Positions 60,639 through 64,000 of a stretch of 64,000 nt of DNA are shown here, one piece after another; positions within the stretch are counted from its first letter, which is position 1; the number at the start of each line of letters is the position of its first letter. Under the pieces are notes generated by a model. The model searched no databases. It was not told the DNA's origin and saw only the letters and a program-made list of their open reading frames with translations. Location: assembly GCF_014641075.1 (NCBI RefSeq), contig NZ_BMHP01000001.1, positions 806,001 to 870,000 of the forward strand, read 5' to 3'. A program made the position numbers and the translations under genes. This stretch comes from Paenibacillus nasutitermitis (GTDB lineage: Bacteria > Bacillota > Bacilli > Paenibacillales > Paenibacillaceae).

Positions 60639-63083
60639 CTAGAATGCGTATCTTTTCAGAGTAGAACCGGTGAAATAATATAAATTACCGAACCAGTCCG
60701 GGCTCAAACCAATGGCCCCTCCTGAATCAAGAACCGTCATTGACATCGTGGATGGGACGATTCTGAATAATTTCAGTCCCGAGATGGTTCCATAGACATT
60801 ACCATCTTTGGCACTTATAAGAGTGGCATCTCTTACCATAGTTGCGGTTGCTGTCGGATTGTAGGACACTGTAGGAAACCAGTTGTAATAGTATACAAAT
60901 GCATTTGTCGTCGGATTGTAAAGGAATAGATATCCTTCTGCCATCATCCATATGTTCCCATCGGGTCCAACTGTTACAGCAGTAATTGCCTTTAACCCTG
61001 AAACGGGTAAGCTAATTACCGTTGAGGTTCCATCAGACACTTTGTATTTAAGAAGCTTGGCTTCCGTTTGTGACGGTGCTATCCCCAAGCCCCCCGATAC
61101 AGAGCTTCCGCCGTAAACATAACCATTCAAGTACGTCAGTGCAATAATACTTTGTTTGTTCACAATGTTCTGATGTACGGTATATTGCGATGTGGCCGGA
61201 TTGTATATAGTCAGTGCTCCGCCGAGAATGCCGTATTCAGGCGCTGTGCCGATGAAAAGCAATCCGCCCCCGCTTGCCATGCCGAAAGGCCGATCCTGTT
61301 GATTCGCCTCAAGGCTAAACATTTGACGAGGATTCGTGCCACTTACCCATGCTGAATTTGGATCATGCTCGTAGATGATGGCCCCCGGATAGCCGCCGAA
61401 GTAATTCTTGCCATTCAAGGTCGTCATCCCTTCCGCTTGTTCCACGCCGCGCAAAGTAGGTGTATTCAAGTCGGATCTCAAGGGGGTGTAGATGCCGGTT
61501 CCGCCGGTCAGATAACCGCTCGAATATATTTTACCGTCCGCTCCCCCAAGAATGCTCTCAATTCCAGATACCGATTCAGAGACGGATAGAGGGGCGTAGG
61601 CAGTATAGCCTGTCTGGATGTCGTATTTGCTTACGCAAAGTATTCCATTGCAATTTCCGATTCCCACCACAGATTTTCCGGGGTAATTCACTTGATCGGT
61701 TAATGTAAGAATGCCAAAAGCATAAGGATTCACCCCAAAACCGGAGGATAAGGAAGTGGAGACTTTGCTGGCCATATTATAAGAGTATAATGTTGTGTCT
61801 TTTGTATAATAAACTAATCCGTTATCGGCTGGAGATACATAGGTAGAGGTCATAGAAGGGATCACAGCATCTAAAGTAGCGACACCACCCGAGGTTACAT
61901 TCATTACGACTACGCTGGTGCTCGGACTCATATGTGCGAATACTTTGGTGCCCGAAACATTGAGTCCGTAGATTAAAGATTCGCTGCTATAGGCCGCAGG
62001 CAATATATTCACATTAGTGCCTGTTTTATTATCGAATCTCATCAAGCGGGCATTTGTGCCTGTTCCGACATAGGTTATGTCATTTGCAGCATCGTAGGCG
62101 ACCGCCCGGGAATAAACCGAGCCGGGACTAAAGGGTGTCGGTCCGATTCCTGCAAACCCTGTACCTGGGGTATATTTAAATAGACGTGCGTTAGGGAAAG
62201 TTCCCGCATAAACCTTACCACTTAACCCTGGGGTTAAGCCGTAGATAAATGTCTCGCCTGCTAGCGCTTGACCCAAATCAATTACACTTGCAGCTCCGGG
62301 AGTATACTGATATAGATGGCCATTCGTATAGGCCCCAACATAAACTTTTCCATCTGTTGCCGTCGTTGCAGCCCATCCGCCTGAGGAGCCCGGCAGCGTA
62401 AATGAATTGGCGACAGCTAATGTGTTTGCATTAATCGCAACTAGCCTGGCTTGTGTGGTCCCATCCAAAGCTCCGTCAACTACAGCATAAATCATGTCAT
62501 TGTTGGCTGAATCCTTGCCGAATGTTGCAGCGTGAATTGAAGCACTGGTCACCTGAGGCCCGAGTGTAGTAAATTCAGCTGTTACAGTCACATCATCCCA
62601 ATAAGCAGTTCCAACATTAGCATTGTTTGAATATAGCAATACCGCTAAATAGGCTGTTCCCGCAGGCGCTGTCATCCTTGCCTTCAAATAAGTCCATTGA
62701 TTGGTCGGAGAGCTTTTACTCACATATGTAGATGTAATTAGCGTATGGGAACTATCGTAATACCTAAGATACAAATCCGCTGCGCCGCTAGTAATATATG
62801 CCCATGCATAAGTTTCATACGTGGTTCCTGCGGTTGCACTCATAAAGGCGCTCTGGATTCCAAATTGACCGGTATTTAATGTATCCGTAATTTTAATGCT
62901 CTTAGCCCCAGAATGTTGTTGTGCTGTGGAAGCCGTAATCCCGCCTGTACCAAAATTTTGCGTCCAAGAGGTCAGATTTGACTCGAAACTGTAGTTAGGG
63001 ATTAACATATCCGCAGCATTTGCCTGAATAATTGGAATAAAGGAAAGCAGTAACAGAATGACGGCTAAAATTTTTTTCTTCAT
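60639..63083 (-). CDS. secreted beta-propeller protein with N-terminal carbohydrate-binding-like domain
   Basis: An 814-residue protein. Residues 1-24 are a signal peptide (ILAVILLLLSFIPIIQANA). Residues 25-170 resemble a CenC-type carbohydrate-binding module (NYSFESNLTSWTQNFG, YWDDVTVTAEF). From about 180 onward there are repeated strands of the kind YVGTGTNARLMRFD, VYAGTFPNARLFKYTPG and KVYVGAYTNGHLYQYTPG, as in beta-propellers. AAGGAGG precedes the ATG. It is monocistronic and AT-richer than the IS remnants on its left. It probably binds polysaccharide outside the cell; no catalytic motif is seen. Confidence 0.75.
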   Translation of the reverse strand: MKKKILAVILLLLSFIPIIQANAADMLIPNYSFESNLTSWTQNFGTGGITASTAQQHSGAKSIKITDTLNTGQFGIQSAFMSATAGTTYETYAWAYITSGAADLYLRYYDSSHTLITSTYVSKSSPTNQWTYLKARMTAPAGTAYLAVLLYSNNANVGTAYWDDVTVTAEFTTLGPQVTSASIHAATFGKDSANNDMIYAVVDGALDGTTQARLVAINANTLAVANSFTLPGSSGGWAATTATDGKVYVGAYTNGHLYQYTPGAASVIDLGQALAGETFIYGLTPGLSGKVYAGTFPNARLFKYTPGTGFAGIGPTPFSPGSVYSRAVAYDAANDITYVGTGTNARLMRFDNKTGTNVNILPAAYSSESLIYGLNVSGTKVFAHMSPSTSVVVMNVTSGGVATLDAVIPSMTSTYVSPADNGLVYYTKDTTLYSYNMASKVSTSLSSGFGVNPYAFGILTLTDQVNYPGKSVVGIGNCNGILCVSKYDIQTGYTAYAPLSVSESVSGIESILGGADGKIYSSGYLTGGTGIYTPLRSDLNTPTLRGVEQAEGMTTLNGKNYFGGYPGAIIYEHDPNSAWVSGTNPRQMFSLEANQQDRPFGMASGGGLLFIGTAPEYGILGGALTIYNPATSQYTVHQNIVNKQSIIALTYLNGYVYGGSSVSGGLGIAPSQTEAKLLKYKVSDGTSTVISLPVSGLKAITAVTVGPDGNIWMMAEGYLFLYNPTTNAFVYYYNWFPTVSYNPTATATMVRDATLISAKDGNVYGTISGLKLFRIVPSTMSMTVLDSGGAIGLSPDWFGNLYYFTGSTLKRYAF

Positions 63084-63253
63084 AAAATATTATCCTCCTT
63101 GTGGTTTGTAATTTAACAAATTTTTAAAAAGAATAACGTCAGCAAAAAAACTATCACCTCTTTCCTCCAAGCTTATTCTCAATTTCACCTCCCTTCTTAT
63201 TCGTAAAGGCGACACTCCGGCTTTCAATATTCAATTGATGAATTTCGAAATGC

Positions 63254-63627
63254 GTCACGTATGTCTTTGATCGCGGCTACATCGACTATTCCGCCTTTGA
63301 TCGTTACTGCCTTGACGGCATCTGGTTCGTGACACGTTTGAAGAGCAATACGCATATCGAGGCCGCTAGAGGATCTCGGTATCCCTGAAGGCAGCAAGGT
63401 CTAGGCCGATTGGCACGTCCGAATCGGCTCACAGCAGAAGAAAATGAAGCATGTACTGCGGATGATCCAGTCGTAAGATTCGGAGGGTAACTTGCTCTTT
63501 CTGGTGACCAACCGCTTCGACCTGACGAGTGAAGAAATCAGTGAGATGTACCGCAGACGCTGGGCGATCGAGACGTTTTTCAAGTGGATGAAACAGCATT
63601 TACAGAACAAGCATCTCTATGGTACCT
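63254..63627 (+). pseudogene. IS4-family transposase remnant
   Basis: The frames read TYVFDRGYIDYSAFDRYC and WFVTRLKSNT, then, one frame over, NLLFLVTNRFDLTSEEISEM and YRRRWAIETFFKWMKQHL. The latter is the Y-(2)-R-(3)-E-(6)-K signature of IS4 transposases. A frameshift near 63380 and in-frame stops TAG and TAA in the middle kill it; N-terminal and C-terminal ends are missing. Confidence 0.75.
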
Positions 63628-64000
63628 TCGTTAACCAGCGTGTGAGTTGCAACAAACTGTGTCCGACCTTGTTTTCCAGTTTCACCAGTATGAGCAAGCA
63701 ATACGCAATCAGCGCGATCCAGATCTGGTTGGTTACGGCTTGTTCGCCGCTAAGAATTTTTACGAAAGAGAGGTTCAAATCACTGATAAAGCAGAATTTT
63801 ATATAGGATTGGATTTTTGGAATGTATTCAATTTATATTTAATTGTTAAATTCCTTATGGTTTCCATTTTTTTAGTAAGTTCAAAATAAATGTTTAGGTA
63901 ACTATCAATGTTTTTAATATAGATAGAATCCCCCAAGTATTTTATACGGTTAACCATAAGTTTAGAATGGATCGTCTACACTAATTTAGACAGAAAAAAT
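63628..64000. other. unassigned window end
   Basis: A frame at about 63647-63889 (MQQTVSDLVFQFHQYEQAIR, later FWNVFNLYLIVKFL) is open but has no recognisable family or ribosome binding site. The last 100 bases are AT-rich with no gene seen. Confidence 0.3.

Overview
The window looks like a piece of a Paenibacillus (or close Paenibacillaceae) chromosome. The reasons are strong AGGAGG-type ribosome binding sites with TTG and GTG starts, two complete lipoprotein/LplB/YtcP-type sugar importers that lack their own ATPase, two large membrane-anchored AraC-type regulators, a BdbC/BdbD thiol oxidase pair, and scraps of IS66, IS91 and IS4 family elements. The species cannot be named from the sequence alone. 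Base composition is mosaic: much of 1-28 kb is GC-richer, while about 32.5-39 kb and 49-58 kb are AT-richer.

Layout. (1) 1-4.9 kb: the end of a sugar isomerase gene, a Gfo/Idh/MocA oxidoreductase, a seven-repeat RCC1-like protein, fabV, a broken Rhs/YD-repeat toxin tip with a probable immunity gene, and a dead VOC-family gene. (2) 5-28 kb: a large catabolic region. It has a DapA-type aldolase, a threonine-synthase-like PLP enzyme, a second MocA-type dehydrogenase, a broken metallo-beta-lactamase-fold gene, M14-type deacylases (one intact, one frameshifted, one C-terminal scrap), an AraC sensor with a solute-binding-protein/permease importer, a cystathionine-lyase-like PLP enzyme, a cytoplasmic FG-GAP beta-propeller protein, two TIM-barrel glycosidase-like proteins, a YhcH-like gene killed by an amber codon, and MFS carriers (one intact, one truncated). 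(3) 28.3-32.5 kb: a tRNA-Leu with a damaged acceptor stem, another DapA-type aldolase, a decayed response regulator and two tandem FadR-type GntR regulators. The same TGGTnnnACCA palindrome lies before the 5.7 kb aldolase operon, the 30 kb aldolase and the regulator genes, which ties regions 2 and 3 into one probable regulon.

(4) 32.5-39 kb: small, partly broken genes, a low-molecular-weight phosphatase-like protein, a GyrI-like protein, a CadA/ZntA-type P-type ATPase and a BdbD/BdbC pair. (5) 39.2-43.7 kb: a two-component system and a membrane-anchored multicopper oxidase, bracketed by two different tRNA-Ala fragments. (6) 43.9-49.1 kb: a nucleotidyltransferase, then a flavoprotein/TetR/SDR/MDR operon. 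(7) 49.3-58.1 kb: an unusual operon joining an amidohydrolase and a Rieske ferredoxin-like protein to a second sugar-type importer, its AraC sensor and a GH88/GH105-like hydrolase. (8) 58.2-64 kb: an SDR, a graveyard of recombinase, IS66 and IS91 fragments, a large secreted beta-propeller protein and an IS4-family remnant.

The most striking overall property is the number of disrupted genes: more than a dozen carry frameshifts, nonsense codons or truncations. Several single-base breaks could in principle be sequence errors, but the truncations and fusions cannot. The best candidates for something undescribed are the two-part aldolase/PLP/M14-deacylase/FG-GAP pathway with its GntR regulon, and the amidohydrolase-Rieske-sugar importer operon.
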